Both the position numbers and the translations under genes were made by a program. The notes under the pieces are model-generated. The model saw only the letters and a list, made by a program, of their open reading frames with translations. It had not been told where the DNA came from and did no database searches. From Burkholderia sp. Ac-20365 (lineage in GTDB: Bacteria; Pseudomonadota; Gammaproteobacteria; Burkholderiales; Burkholderiaceae), in the NCBI RefSeq assembly GCF_017104715.1, contig NZ_JAAGPI010000035.1:1-64000 (forward strand): a DNA stretch of 64,000 nucleotides, written 5' to 3'. Below are positions 17,089-25,040 of this stretch, piece after piece. Position 1 is the stretch's first letter. Each line of letters begins with the position of its first letter.

Positions 17089-17412
17089 ATGACTAACGCG
17101 AATCCCTATTCGAAGACCGCGCCGAGTCGTGAAGATGTCGATGCGATGACGGGCGTGACTGTTGTCGAGTTCGGCACCGACTGGTGCGGGTATTGTCAGG
17201 GGGCGCAGCCGGTGATCGGGAAGGCCTTTGCTTCGCATCCGGGGACGCGGCATCTCAAGATCGAGGATGGGCCCGGCCGGCCGCTTGGGCGGTCGTTTAA
17301 GGTCAAGTTGTGGCCGACCCTGGTTTTTATGCGCGATGGCGTGGAGGTTGCGCGGGTGGTGCGGCCTACTGATGCTGGTCAGATCGAGCAGGCGTTTGCT
17401 GCTGTTGCCTGA
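17089..17412 (+). CDS. Thioredoxin-fold protein
   Basis: A 107-residue cytoplasmic thioredoxin-like protein with active site WCGYC (Cys33 and Cys36) instead of the usual WCGPC, and the cis-proline in KLWPTLVFMRDG. It lacks a signal peptide when started at MTNANPY, where GGAGG lies just upstream; an in-frame start 14 codons earlier has no ribosome site. It would act as a thiol-disulfide reductant or oxidase; the Gly-Tyr dipeptide suggests a redox potential unlike that of Trx1. It lies 58 bp after DAHP synthase and is followed directly by the repeat region. Confidence 0.85.
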   Translation: MTNANPYSKTAPSREDVDAMTGVTVVEFGTDWCGYCQGAQPVIGKAFASHPGTRHLKIEDGPGRPLGRSFKVKLWPTLVFMRDGVEVARVVRPTDAGQIEQAFAAVA

Positions 17413-17440
17413 AGTTTTTTGTTTTTGCTTTTGCTTTTGT

Positions 17441-17587
17441 TTTTGCGCTGGCATCCGCGGTTTGTTAGTGGTTTGCTAGCGTTGCCCCTGTGCGGGGCGG
17501 CACCTACTTTTCTTTGCCGCGGCAAAGAAAAGTAGGCAAAAGAAAGCCGCTGAACACCGCTAATTCTTGACCACCGCCTGAGGGCCC
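17441..17587 (+). repeat. Left arm of the inverted-repeat element
   Basis: It starts in TTGCGCTGGCATCCGCGG and ends in CCGCCTGAGGGCCC. At 17503-17536 it holds a perfect 34-bp palindrome centred on CCGCGG (CCTACTTTTCTTTGCC and its complement). It pairs with the right arm with a few mismatches and small indels. A run of TTTTGC units at 17413-17446 directly precedes it. Confidence 0.8.
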
Positions 17588-17717
17588 CCAACGGGTCCTC
17601 TCCTTCATGCGGCAACCTCTCAGTCACCGCCGGTTGCCTGCGCCTTGAATCGGCGCTTCACCCGCTTCACACTCCAGCGTCGCCACATACGCGATCAAAT
17701 CTCCCACGTTCTATAGC

Positions 17718-17831
17718 GGCAAACTGTGTGTAGGTTTTCGCGCCGCATGCGCTTCACTCCGGACTTAAAAGCACGATCGGTGTCGTAGGAGCGCTGACGT
17801 GTGAAGCACTTCGACCTACACACAGTTTGCC
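17718..17831. repeat. Inner perfect 18-bp inverted repeat
   Basis: GGCAAACTGTGTGTAGGT at 17718-17735 is exactly complementary to 17814-17831. The 78 bp between contain no ORF of note. The pair could be the terminal repeats of an older insertion nested within the larger element. Confidence 0.75.
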
Positions 17832-17963
17832 ACCTGGGCGGCCGTAACCATTCGCTGCCGCCGGCTGCGCTACGGATGATTGAAGAAGGTGAGGCGATTA
17901 TTCAAGGCGTTGGCAACGCGTATCAAACGGAGTGGTTGCCGTGTGAAGCGGAAGAACTGCTGT

Positions 17964-18107
17964 GGGCCCTCAGGCGGTGGTCAAGAGCGGGCGGTGTTAG
18001 CCCGCTTTCTTTGCTTACTTTCTTTGCGGCGGCAAAGAAAGTAAGTGCCGCCCCGCACAGGGGCAACGCTAGCAAACCGATAACAAACCGCGGATGCCAG
18101 CGCAAAA
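17964..18107 (-). repeat. Right arm of the inverted-repeat element
   Basis: The reverse complement of the left arm, from GGGCCCTCAGGCGGTGG to CCAGCGCAAAA. Its inner palindrome at 18014-18045 (14-bp arms CTTACTTTCTTTGC, 4-nt loop) differs from the left one by compensating changes, as expected if the stem itself is under selection. Confidence 0.8.
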
Positions 18108-18130
18108 CCCCCAAAAAAAACCACCCAGCG

Positions 18131-18415
18131 TCACCCTTCCGGCAAATCCCCAAACAGGCTATTCAAATCCTTAGTGTCTTCCGACAGGTTATATTCCTTC
18201 TGCACATCCTTAAGCGCCGCATCCACCGTGCGCTCAAACCCAATCGCATTACCAAAGTGCTTCATCGTCCAGTTGCAACCGCTTGCGTCCGGCTCCTGCA
18301 ACTGCGGGCGCGGCACGCGAATCTTCACGCCATCTTCGACAACCTCTGGCGCGCGATGAATGCGCCTGCTCACTTCATCCTGTAGCTGCGAGGCAGTACG
18401 TGTCTTGCGTAGCAT
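18131..18415 (-). CDS. Conserved hypothetical protein
   Basis: A 94-residue soluble protein I do not recognise by name. It is mostly helical with a basic N terminus (MLRKTRTASQLQDEVSRRIHR), a central GCNWTMKHFGNAIGFER segment and an acidic end (DLNSLFGDLPEG). One Cys and one Trp lie in the central part. There is no export signal. It is downstream of the GST gene on the same strand, 47 bp apart, so the two may be co-transcribed. Coding character is better than in any antisense frame. Confidence 0.65.
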   Translation of the reverse strand: MLRKTRTASQLQDEVSRRIHRAPEVVEDGVKIRVPRPQLQEPDASGCNWTMKHFGNAIGFERTVDAALKDVQKEYNLSEDTKDLNSLFGDLPEG

Positions 18416-18462
18416 GAGCGTCTCCGTTCTACGAAATCCGATTAGCCCGCCAGTCTACGCCC

Positions 18463-19443
18463 TCACACAAACCGCTTGCGATCATGCAGCGCACTGAAGT
18501 CCTGCACCGGACCAAGCGGCACAATCCCCGTCGGATTCACCGATCGATGGCTCTCGTAGTAATGCCACTTGATGTGCTCGAAGTTCACTGTCGCTGCAAC
18601 GCCCGGATGCTGATAAATATCGCGCGTATAGGCCGACAGATTCGGATAATCCGCGATACGCCGCAGATTGCACTTGAAGTGGCCGTGATACACCGCGTCG
18701 AAACGGATCAGCGTCGTGAAGAGCCGGATGTCCGCTTCCGTCAACCGGTTGCCGGTCAGGAAGCGCTGCGTCGCCAGCTTTTTCTCCAGCCAGTCGAGCG
18801 TGTCGAATAGCGGCACGACGGCTTCTTCATATGCGGCCTGCGTCGTCGCGAAGCCCGACTTGTAGACGCCGTTGTTGACCGTGTCGTAGACGCGCGCGTT
18901 GATCGCGTCGATCTCCGCGCGCAGCGGCGGCGGGTAGAAGTCGCCCGGCTCCGCGCCGAGTTCGTCGAACGCCGAGTTCAACATGCGGATGATCTCCGAC
19001 GACTCGTTGTTCACGATCGTCCGCTGATGTTTGTCCCACAGGATCGGCACCGTTACTCGGCCTGTGTAATGCGCGTCGGCGGCGACGTAAACGTCGCGCA
19101 GATACTTCGCGTGATTGAGCGTGTCGGGCACGACGCCCGGACCGTCGGCGAAAGTCCAGCCGTCTTCCAGCATCAGCCAGTGCACGACCGAGACGCTGAT
19201 TATGTCCTCCAGCCCCTTCAGCGCGCGCACGATCAGCGTGCGATGCGCCCACGGGCATGCAAGGCTCACATACAGGTGATAACGGCCCGCTTCCGCTTCG
19301 AAGCCGTCGCTGCCGCTCGGGCCCGCTTCGCCGTCGGGCGTCACCCAGTTGCGGAAGATGGCGTCCGTGCGCACGAAGCGCCCGCCCGTCGATGCCGTGT
19401 CATACCACTTGTCCTGCCATTTTCCGTCGACTAACAATCCCAT
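18463..19443 (-). CDS. yqjG: Glutathionyl-hydroquinone reductase (Xi-class GST)
   Basis: A 326-residue Xi-class glutathione transferase. It reduces glutathionyl-hydroquinones to hydroquinones using glutathione. The catalytic Cys63 sits in the class-defining SLACPWAHRT motif, and the N-terminal GRFVRTDAIFRNWVTPDG segment is typical of the class. SGRVTVPILWD in the form TGRVTVPILWDK supplies the cis-Pro, and the GST C-terminal helical domain follows from about residue 175. The start at MGLLVDGKW has AAGGAG upstream. It is divergent from a LysR gene like yhaJ, an arrangement related to the yqjG-yhaJ neighbourhood of E. coli, so the LysR protein is the likely regulator. Confidence 0.9.
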   Translation of the reverse strand: MGLLVDGKWQDKWYDTASTGGRFVRTDAIFRNWVTPDGEAGPSGSDGFEAEAGRYHLYVSLACPWAHRTLIVRALKGLEDIISVSVVHWLMLEDGWTFADGPGVVPDTLNHAKYLRDVYVAADAHYTGRVTVPILWDKHQRTIVNNESSEIIRMLNSAFDELGAEPGDFYPPPLRAEIDAINARVYDTVNNGVYKSGFATTQAAYEEAVVPLFDTLDWLEKKLATQRFLTGNRLTEADIRLFTTLIRFDAVYHGHFKCNLRRIADYPNLSAYTRDIYQHPGVAATVNFEHIKWHYYESHRSVNPTGIVPLGPVQDFSALHDRKRFV

Positions 19444-19604
19444 TTCGGTGCTCCTTGCGTCCTGCATCCTGAACCAGCGCGCCATGCGTGCCGCCGCTGC
19501 GATGTTAGCCGCGCGGCAAGGCATCGGCAGAAGACCCTATGATGGACCCCGGTTCAAGTTTTGCCGTACGATTTTCCCGTTGATCTCATTCGACAGGTTC
19601 GCAC

Positions 19605-20519
19605 ATGTTGACGGACGAAGAGCTTGCGCTGCTCGAAGCGATACGCGAAAGCGGCAGCCTGTCGCGCGCGGCGGCGCGGCTCGGCAAGGCGCCGTCGACG
19701 GTGTCGCACGCGGCACGCCAGCTCGAAACGCGCTTCGACGCGCTGCTGTTCGACCGCCGCCGCTATCGTCTGCAACTGACGCCCGCCGGGCAGCTGCTCG
19801 CCGAAGAGGCGGCGCGCCTGATGCAGGACGTGTCGCGCATGACGCAGCGCGTGCGGCAGATCGCGAGCGGCTGGGAAGACCGCCTGTGGATCGTCACCGA
19901 CGAACTGATGGAATTCGAAACCTTCATGCCCGTCGTCCATGCGTTCGACGCGCTGCAATCGGGCGTCAAGCTGCGTCTGACGACAGAAGTGCTCAGCGGC
20001 ACATGGGAAGCGCTGCGCGACGGCCGCGCCGACCTGATCGTCGGCGCGACCAACGAGCCGCCCGCCATTCCGGGCCTGCGCTGGTTCGAACTCGGCGTGG
20101 TCGACTGGGTGTTCGCCGTGTCGCCCCGGCATGCATTCGCGAGCATCAAGGAGCCGTTGCGGCGCGAGCAGATCGCGAAGCAGCGCGGCATCGTCGTCGC
20201 CGATTCGTCGCGCGCGAGCGGCCGCGCTTACGGGCTGCTCGGCGGCCAGACTTCGCTCGCGGTGCCCAGCATGCGTGCGAAAATCCTCGCTCAGCGCGAC
20301 GGGCTCGGTGTCGGCTGGCTGCCGCGCCAGCGCGTCGCGTCGCTGCTCAAGCGCGGCGAACTGGTCGAAAAGCCCACCGCCGATCCCCGGGAACCCAATG
20401 TGCTGTATGTCGCGTGGCGCGGCGATCAGGAAGGCCGCGCACTGAAATGGTGGCTCGACCAGCTTCGCGAGCCGCGCCTCGCAAAACGCCTCGTGCAGGG
20501 AATCGACCAGTTCGCGTGA
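19605..20519 (+). CDS. LysR-family regulator (YhaJ-like)
   Basis: A 304-residue LysR-type regulator. Residues 1-60 are the winged helix-turn-helix (LALLEAIRESGSLSRAAARLGKAPSTVSHAARQLE). Residues 90-300 form the periplasmic-binding-like effector domain. The opening MLTDEELALLEAI and the short DELMEFETFMPVVHAFD segment resemble YhaJ, which in E. coli senses quinol-type aromatic metabolites. It is divergent from the glutathionyl-hydroquinone reductase gene across 161 bp. That makes control of quinone detoxification a reasonable inference, but no LysR box was confidently located. Confidence 0.87.
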   Translation: MLTDEELALLEAIRESGSLSRAAARLGKAPSTVSHAARQLETRFDALLFDRRRYRLQLTPAGQLLAEEAARLMQDVSRMTQRVRQIASGWEDRLWIVTDELMEFETFMPVVHAFDALQSGVKLRLTTEVLSGTWEALRDGRADLIVGATNEPPAIPGLRWFELGVVDWVFAVSPRHAFASIKEPLRREQIAKQRGIVVADSSRASGRAYGLLGGQTSLAVPSMRAKILAQRDGLGVGWLPRQRVASLLKRGELVEKPTADPREPNVLYVAWRGDQEGRALKWWLDQLREPRLAKRLVQGIDQFA

Positions 20520-20706
20520 ACGCCGGGTTGCCTGAAACATCCGGAAATGCGACGGAAACGCGTGGTTCGCACGTTGAAGGAATAAAGCGACCGGATGGGG
20601 CGTTCTGTTGTTAAGACGATTGCAGTGCGCGGCAGTATTGAACGATCCCAGCGCCGCTTGCAGATTGCTTTCGCCGCCCCCTACCGATTTCCAACCAGAA
20701 CGGCTC

Positions 20707-21327
20707 ATGAACACATCGACAACTTCCCGCACGGCCTCGCGCGACGGCATCGACACGCTTTCCACGCCCGCGCACGCGTCGCGCTACACACGCACGGCGA
20801 TGATCCTGCACTGGCTCATTGCGGTGCTCATCATCGTCAATGTGGTGCTTGGCCTGTCAGCCGATTCATTGCCGGACGACTGGGTGCGCCCCGTCATCGA
20901 CACGCACAAGTCGATCGGCATCACGGTGCTCGGCCTCGCGTTGCTGCGCGTGCTGTGGCGCGCATCGCACCGGCCGCCGCCGTTGCCGCGTGAGTTTCCA
21001 TCGTGGGAGCGCATGGCCGCTCATGTCGCACATTTCCTGCTGTACTTCATCATGATCGCGCTGCCGCTGTCGGGCTGGATGCACGATTCCGCGTGGAAGG
21101 CCGCGGCGACGCACCCCATGCACCTGTTCGGCGTGATTCCGTTTCCGCGTATCGGTTTGATCATGAATCTCGATCCCGCCGTGAAAGAACCGCTGCACGA
21201 CAAGTTCGGCATGCTGCACACGTATCTTGGCTACGGGCTGTATGCGCTGCTGGCGATGCATATCGGCGGCGCGTTGAAGCATGAACTGCTCGACCGTCAT
21301 TCCGTCATCAAGCGGATGGTGCCGTAA
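20707..21327 (+). CDS. Cytochrome b561 family protein
   Basis: A 206-residue inner-membrane di-heme cytochrome b561 with four hydrophobic helices. The heme-ligand histidines are in MILHWLIAV, DTHKSIGITV, AAHVAHFLLYF and the final HTYLGYGLYALLAMHIGG. Such proteins pass electrons between the quinone pool and periplasmic or membrane redox partners. The start at MNTSTTSR is chosen because upstream codons lack b561 features; the ribosome site is poor. The stop overlaps the start of the GT2 gene by one base (TAATG), which indicates translational coupling and a shared job. The electron acceptor is unknown. Confidence 0.87.
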   Translation: MNTSTTSRTASRDGIDTLSTPAHASRYTRTAMILHWLIAVLIIVNVVLGLSADSLPDDWVRPVIDTHKSIGITVLGLALLRVLWRASHRPPPLPREFPSWERMAAHVAHFLLYFIMIALPLSGWMHDSAWKAAATHPMHLFGVIPFPRIGLIMNLDPAVKEPLHDKFGMLHTYLGYGLYALLAMHIGGALKHELLDRHSVIKRMVP

Positions 21328-22883
21328 TGGATATCGACGTGACTGAAGATGCCACGCTGACGGACGACGTCACGCTGATCAATCACAGCCTGTCGTCCGA
21401 GCCTGCTGCAACGCGCAGCGCGGGCCCGCAGCGCTCGCTGCGCGAAGCGCTGGCCGCCGCGTCGCCGCGCATCAACCCGCGCAAGGGCACGTGGCAGAGC
21501 GCCGTGATTCACGGCAGCGTGACGGCGCTTTGGCTGCTGCTGTTCGCGCGCGCGTTTTTCCTGCACGGCGCGTTCGCGTGGTCGACGGGCATCGCCTACG
21601 TGCTGTACGACACGCTGCTGCTCGCGTTCGTCACCGTGAAAACATTGCCGCTGATGCGCCGCTCGTTGCCCGCGCATCGTTCGGCCGACACCGCGAACCT
21701 GCCGACCATGGGCGTGATCGTCGCCGCGCACAACGAAGCGGCCGTGCTGCCCGTGACGCTCGCCGCGCTGCTGCGGCAGTCGCACGGACCCGCGCAGATC
21801 GTGATCGCCGACGACGGCTCGACCGACGGCACCCGCGCTCTGCTGACCAGCCACTTCGGTCTGAGCGAGCCCGCGCCCGGCGCGCTGAGCGCGCCGAGCA
21901 GCCGCTATCCGAACCTGTACTGGCTGCGCGTGCCGCACGGCGGCAAGGCGCTCGCGCTGAACGCCGCGATCGAAGTCATGACCACGGACACGGTCATGAC
22001 CGTCGACGCCGACACCTTGCTCGCCGACAACGCCACCCTCGCCATGCGCGCCGCCTTCGCGCACACGCCGAAGCTGGTCGCGGCCACGGGCATCCTCGTG
22101 CCTGTCTGCAACCGCACGGCGAGTGGGCGCGTGTTCCAGTGGTTCCAGACTTACGAATACATGCGCAACTTCATCGCACGTTTCGCGTGGATGCGCGCCG
22201 ACAGCCTGCTGCTGGTATCGGGTGCGTTTGCGTCGTTCCGTCGTGAGGCGCTGGTCGCTGTCGGCGGCTTCGATGCGCAATGTCTCGTCGAAGATTACGA
22301 ACTGATTCACCGCCTGCGCCGCTATTCCGTCGATCACGACCTCGGCTGGGAAGTGCGCGTGGTCGGCGACGCGCACGCGCAGACGGAAGCGCCCGCGGAA
22401 CTCGGCCAGTTCCTGCGCCAGCGCCGCCGCTGGTTCGCGGGCTTCCTGCAGACGCAATACTGGAACCGCGACATGACTGGCAACGCCCGCTACGGCACGC
22501 TCGGGCGGCTGATGCTGCCCGTCAAGGCGTTCGACACGATGCAGCCCATTTACGGCCTGACGGCCTTCGCGCTGCTGCTAGGTTTCGTGTTCGGCGGACA
22601 CGGGCCGATCGTCGTGTCGATTTTCAGCGTGATCGGCCTGAAGACGGCAATCGATCTCGCGTTCTACGTGTGGAGCATCCATCTGTATCGCCGCTGGACG
22701 GGCCTCACGCGCGGCACGAGCCTGCCGATGGCCGTCGCCGCCGCGATCGCCGAGCCGTTCACGTTCCAGTTGCTGCGCCACGCGGGCGCGGCACTCGGCT
22801 GGCTGCAATTCCTGCGCGGCGGCAAGACCTGGGGCACGCAGCATCGCTCGGGTCTGGTCGGCGCGACACACAGCACGCAATGA
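21327..22883 (+). CDS. Membrane glycosyltransferase, family 2
   Basis: A 518-residue processive-type GT2. After an N-terminal cytoplasmic tail and two membrane helices (residues 57-110), the catalytic domain shows VIVAAHNEAAVLP, ADDGSTDGT, TVDADTLLAD, VEDYEL and the QRRRW motif (in LRQRRRWFAGF). Further membrane helices follow near the C terminus. Proteins of this form polymerise or transfer sugars to lipid or polysaccharide at the inner membrane. The RQRRRW motif suggests similarity to cellulose, poly-GlcNAc and hyaluronan synthases. No c-di-GMP PilZ domain is present. It is coupled to cytochrome b561, and the product is unknown. Confidence 0.85.
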   Translation: MDIDVTEDATLTDDVTLINHSLSSEPAATRSAGPQRSLREALAAASPRINPRKGTWQSAVIHGSVTALWLLLFARAFFLHGAFAWSTGIAYVLYDTLLLAFVTVKTLPLMRRSLPAHRSADTANLPTMGVIVAAHNEAAVLPVTLAALLRQSHGPAQIVIADDGSTDGTRALLTSHFGLSEPAPGALSAPSSRYPNLYWLRVPHGGKALALNAAIEVMTTDTVMTVDADTLLADNATLAMRAAFAHTPKLVAATGILVPVCNRTASGRVFQWFQTYEYMRNFIARFAWMRADSLLLVSGAFASFRREALVAVGGFDAQCLVEDYELIHRLRRYSVDHDLGWEVRVVGDAHAQTEAPAELGQFLRQRRRWFAGFLQTQYWNRDMTGNARYGTLGRLMLPVKAFDTMQPIYGLTAFALLLGFVFGGHGPIVVSIFSVIGLKTAIDLAFYVWSIHLYRRWTGLTRGTSLPMAVAAAIAEPFTFQLLRHAGAALGWLQFLRGGKTWGTQHRSGLVGATHSTQ

Positions 22884-22947
22884 GCGTTGCGACTGCAACG
22901 ACCCCCGGCGCGGCGGGCTGGCTCGCAACGCGCCGGGACTGACTTTT

Positions 22948-22988
22948 GCTGACCGGTAGGCGATCTGTGTCGCCTACCGGCGGTCAGC
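22948..22988 (+). terminator. Long hairpin after the GT2 gene
   Basis: CCGGTAGGCGA at 22953-22963 pairs perfectly with TCGCCTACCGG at 22970-22980 around a 6-nt loop. Flanking GCTGACC and GGTCAGC extend the stem across a small bulge. There is no T tract, but the stem length and its place 65 bp after the stop fit transcript end or stabilisation. Confidence 0.6.
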
Positions 22989-23103
22989 CCTCATGAATCT
23001 CCGTGGCGACTTCTAGTAGACTGCTCGGGACACCGGTTTTCTAACTATCACACCGGCTCGGTCCCACGTGACCAGCCGACCGTTGTGCCTGGAGGTCTCT
23101 TTC

Positions 23104-24228
23104 ATGCATGTAGTCGCTCCGTTGGACAGTAATTCCACCGATAACCCGTCCAAACCCGCCGTACGCGATCTGCGCCGCGTCGATATTCATCCCGACTACT
23201 GGTACCCCGTTTCATGGTCGCGCGAAGTGAAGCGCGGAAAAACGCTTGCCGTGCGCTTTGCCGGCGAGCCGATCGTGCTGGCACGCAGCGAAGCGGGCAA
23301 GGTGTTCGCGCTGGAAGATCGCTGCGCGCACCGGCAGGTGCCGCTGAGCGGCGGCGTGGTCGACGGCGAGGCGATCCGCTGCGGTTACCACGGCTGGACC
23401 TACGACTGCTCGGGCAAATGCATCGATGTGCCTTATCTCGGTCGCGAGCGCCTGCCGAATGGCGTGCGCGCGTATCCGTGCCGCGAATCGGAAGGGCTGA
23501 TTTTCGTGTTTCCCGGCGACGCCACGCTCGCCGAGAGCACGCCGCTGCCGCCGCTCGGCTCCGTCGCCGACAAGGCGTACAAGACGCGGCGCTTCGGGCG
23601 CGAGGTGGGCTGCCACTACTCGTTCATGCACGAAAACCTGATGGACATGAACCATCAGTTCCTGCACCGCAAGCAGATGGGCAAGATGCGCGCACGTTCG
23701 CTCGGCCGGCGGCGCGGCGACGACTGGGTCGAAGTGGACTACACGTTCTCGCGCGAAGAGGGCCAGCAGCCCATCGGCGAGGCGCTCGTGTTCGGGCAGA
23801 GCCGCAACAAGACCAAGGTCGAGCACAAGGATGTAATGACGATCCGCACGCAGTATCCGTATCAGACGCTGCGAATCCGAACATCGGATGGCACGATCGT
23901 GATGGACCTGTGGATCTGTTACATCCCGCTCGACCGTGAGCAGCGCACCAATCGCACGTTCGGCCTGCTGTCCGTGAAGAGGCCGAAAATCGGCGCATTG
24001 CTCGACATCGCGTGGCCGCTGCTGGTGTGGTTCACCGAGCGCATTTTCAAGGAAGACCGCTGGATCGTCGAACTCGAACAGGCCGCGCACGACGCGCAAG
24101 GCGCCGACTGGAACCACGAAGTCTTCCCGGTGATCAACGAGTTGCGCGATCTGCTGCGTCAATGCGGCGCGCCGGCGGCGCGGCGGGTGATTCCCATCGA
24201 ACCTGCGGCGGAGTCGGTTGCCGTTTGA
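23104..24228 (+). CDS. Rieske non-heme iron oxygenase, alpha-type subunit
   Basis: A 374-residue ring-hydroxylating-type oxygenase. The Rieske [2Fe-2S] ligands are Cys74/His76 (CAHRQVPL) and Cys93/His96 (CGYHGW). The mononuclear iron site is in HENLMDMNHQFLH, with two His and the bridging Asp. It needs a separate reductase, and none is encoded nearby. The start at MHVVAPL follows GGAGG by eight bases. No beta subunit gene is present, so it is likely a homotrimeric, demethylase- or monooxygenase-type enzyme. It follows the b561/GT2 pair after a hairpin, so any link is only positional. Confidence 0.88.
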   Translation: MHVVAPLDSNSTDNPSKPAVRDLRRVDIHPDYWYPVSWSREVKRGKTLAVRFAGEPIVLARSEAGKVFALEDRCAHRQVPLSGGVVDGEAIRCGYHGWTYDCSGKCIDVPYLGRERLPNGVRAYPCRESEGLIFVFPGDATLAESTPLPPLGSVADKAYKTRRFGREVGCHYSFMHENLMDMNHQFLHRKQMGKMRARSLGRRRGDDWVEVDYTFSREEGQQPIGEALVFGQSRNKTKVEHKDVMTIRTQYPYQTLRIRTSDGTIVMDLWICYIPLDREQRTNRTFGLLSVKRPKIGALLDIAWPLLVWFTERIFKEDRWIVELEQAAHDAQGADWNHEVFPVINELRDLLRQCGAPAARRVIPIEPAAESVAV

Positions 24229-24425
24229 GCATCCGGCGTTTCAAACGGCCATTGATCGGACGTTAGCGAGGTCCGGCGCCTGAACGTTCGGCGCCTCGCA
24301 TTCACCGCGATTTTCTTCACGTGCCACGCGCGTCGTGGCCGATCGATCCTTCGACAATGCGTTATGCTTGATTTATCCGTCCCGCATCGGGCGGATGCTG
24401 CGCTTTGTTCGAAGGAGGCTGTCTC

Positions 24426-24890
24426 ATGTCCGAGGATGGCGACGCAACTCCGCCGATCGCGGATCTGCAAATCATATCGACGCGCGTGTTCGATTTTCCG
24501 CGCGATCTCGTGTTCAAAGCCTGGACTGAGCCAGCCCATCTCGCGCACTGGTGGGGTCCGAAGGGCTTCACCAATTCCTTCCACGAATTCGATCTGCGTG
24601 CGGGCGGCAACTGGCGCTTCGTGATGCACGGACCGGACGGCGTCGACTACAAGAATCACAGTGTGTTCGTCGAGATCGCCGCGCCCGAGCGGATCGTGTT
24701 CGATCACGTGTCGGGGCCGTATTTTCGCGTCACGGCCACCTTCGATGCACTGAGCGACGAACAGACGCGCATCACTTTCTGCATGCTCTTCGAGACACCG
24801 GCCGTGTGCGCGCAGGTGAAGACCTTTGCCGTCAAGGCGAATGAAGAGAACTTCGACCGGCTGCAGAAAGAGCTGAAGCGGATGGCGTGA
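24426..24890 (+). CDS. SRPBCC (AHSA1-like) family protein
   Basis: A 154-residue START-like protein with the typical AHSA1 features: TRVFDFPRDLVFKAWTEPAHLAHWWGPKGF at the N terminus and EENFDRLQKELKRMA at the C-terminal helix. The central FDHVSGPYFRVTATFD strand set is normal. Members bind hydrophobic ligands, and no enzymatic residues can be named. The start is fixed by AAGGAGG before MSEDGD. It is convergent with the porin gene, separated by a strong hairpin. Genes of this kind often sit beside ArsR regulators, but none is present here. Confidence 0.83.
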   Translation: MSEDGDATPPIADLQIISTRVFDFPRDLVFKAWTEPAHLAHWWGPKGFTNSFHEFDLRAGGNWRFVMHGPDGVDYKNHSVFVEIAAPERIVFDHVSGPYFRVTATFDALSDEQTRITFCMLFETPAVCAQVKTFAVKANEENFDRLQKELKRMA

Positions 24891-24935
24891 CGCGTCGGCG
24901 TGGCGCGTGCTTCGGTATTCCATCAGTTCAATAGA

Positions 24936-24971
24936 CGACGCCCTCACGTTCCGAAGAACGTGAGGGCGTCG
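24936..24971. terminator. Strong hairpin between convergent genes
   Basis: A perfect 16-bp stem (24936-24951 and 24956-24971) closed by a CGAA tetraloop, between the SRPBCC stop and the porin stop. It carries no T run on either side, but stem length and position make it a bidirectional terminator or mRNA 3'-end stabiliser. It is the strongest simple hairpin I noticed in the window. Confidence 0.75.
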
Positions 24972-25040
24972 TGGTCGCCTCGCGGGCCCGAGCTTGGGCG
25001 GGCCGACCGTACGCGTCAGCCCGCCACGCTTCGTGTGCGA

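Larger units (their letters stand above)
17441..18107. repeat. Nested inverted-repeat element, no credible gene inside
   Basis: A 667-bp stretch built of two inverted arms (17441-17587 and 17964-18107) around a centre that holds a second, perfect 18-bp inverted repeat (17718-17735 and 17814-17831). Each arm contains its own strong palindrome. Reading frames crossing it encode arm-derived peptides such as RGNASKP-TNRGCQRK from both copies, so they are by-products of the repeat and not genes. The layout suggests an intergenic mobile or REP/MITE-like element without its own transposase. Confidence 0.75.

Noticed and set aside
17379..18385. Several ORFs across the repeat region (about 75-195 codons) that share the peptide RGNASKP-TNRGCQRK
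   Set aside because: They are translations of the inverted-repeat arms on both strands, with no start signals or protein family; the repeat, not a gene, explains them.
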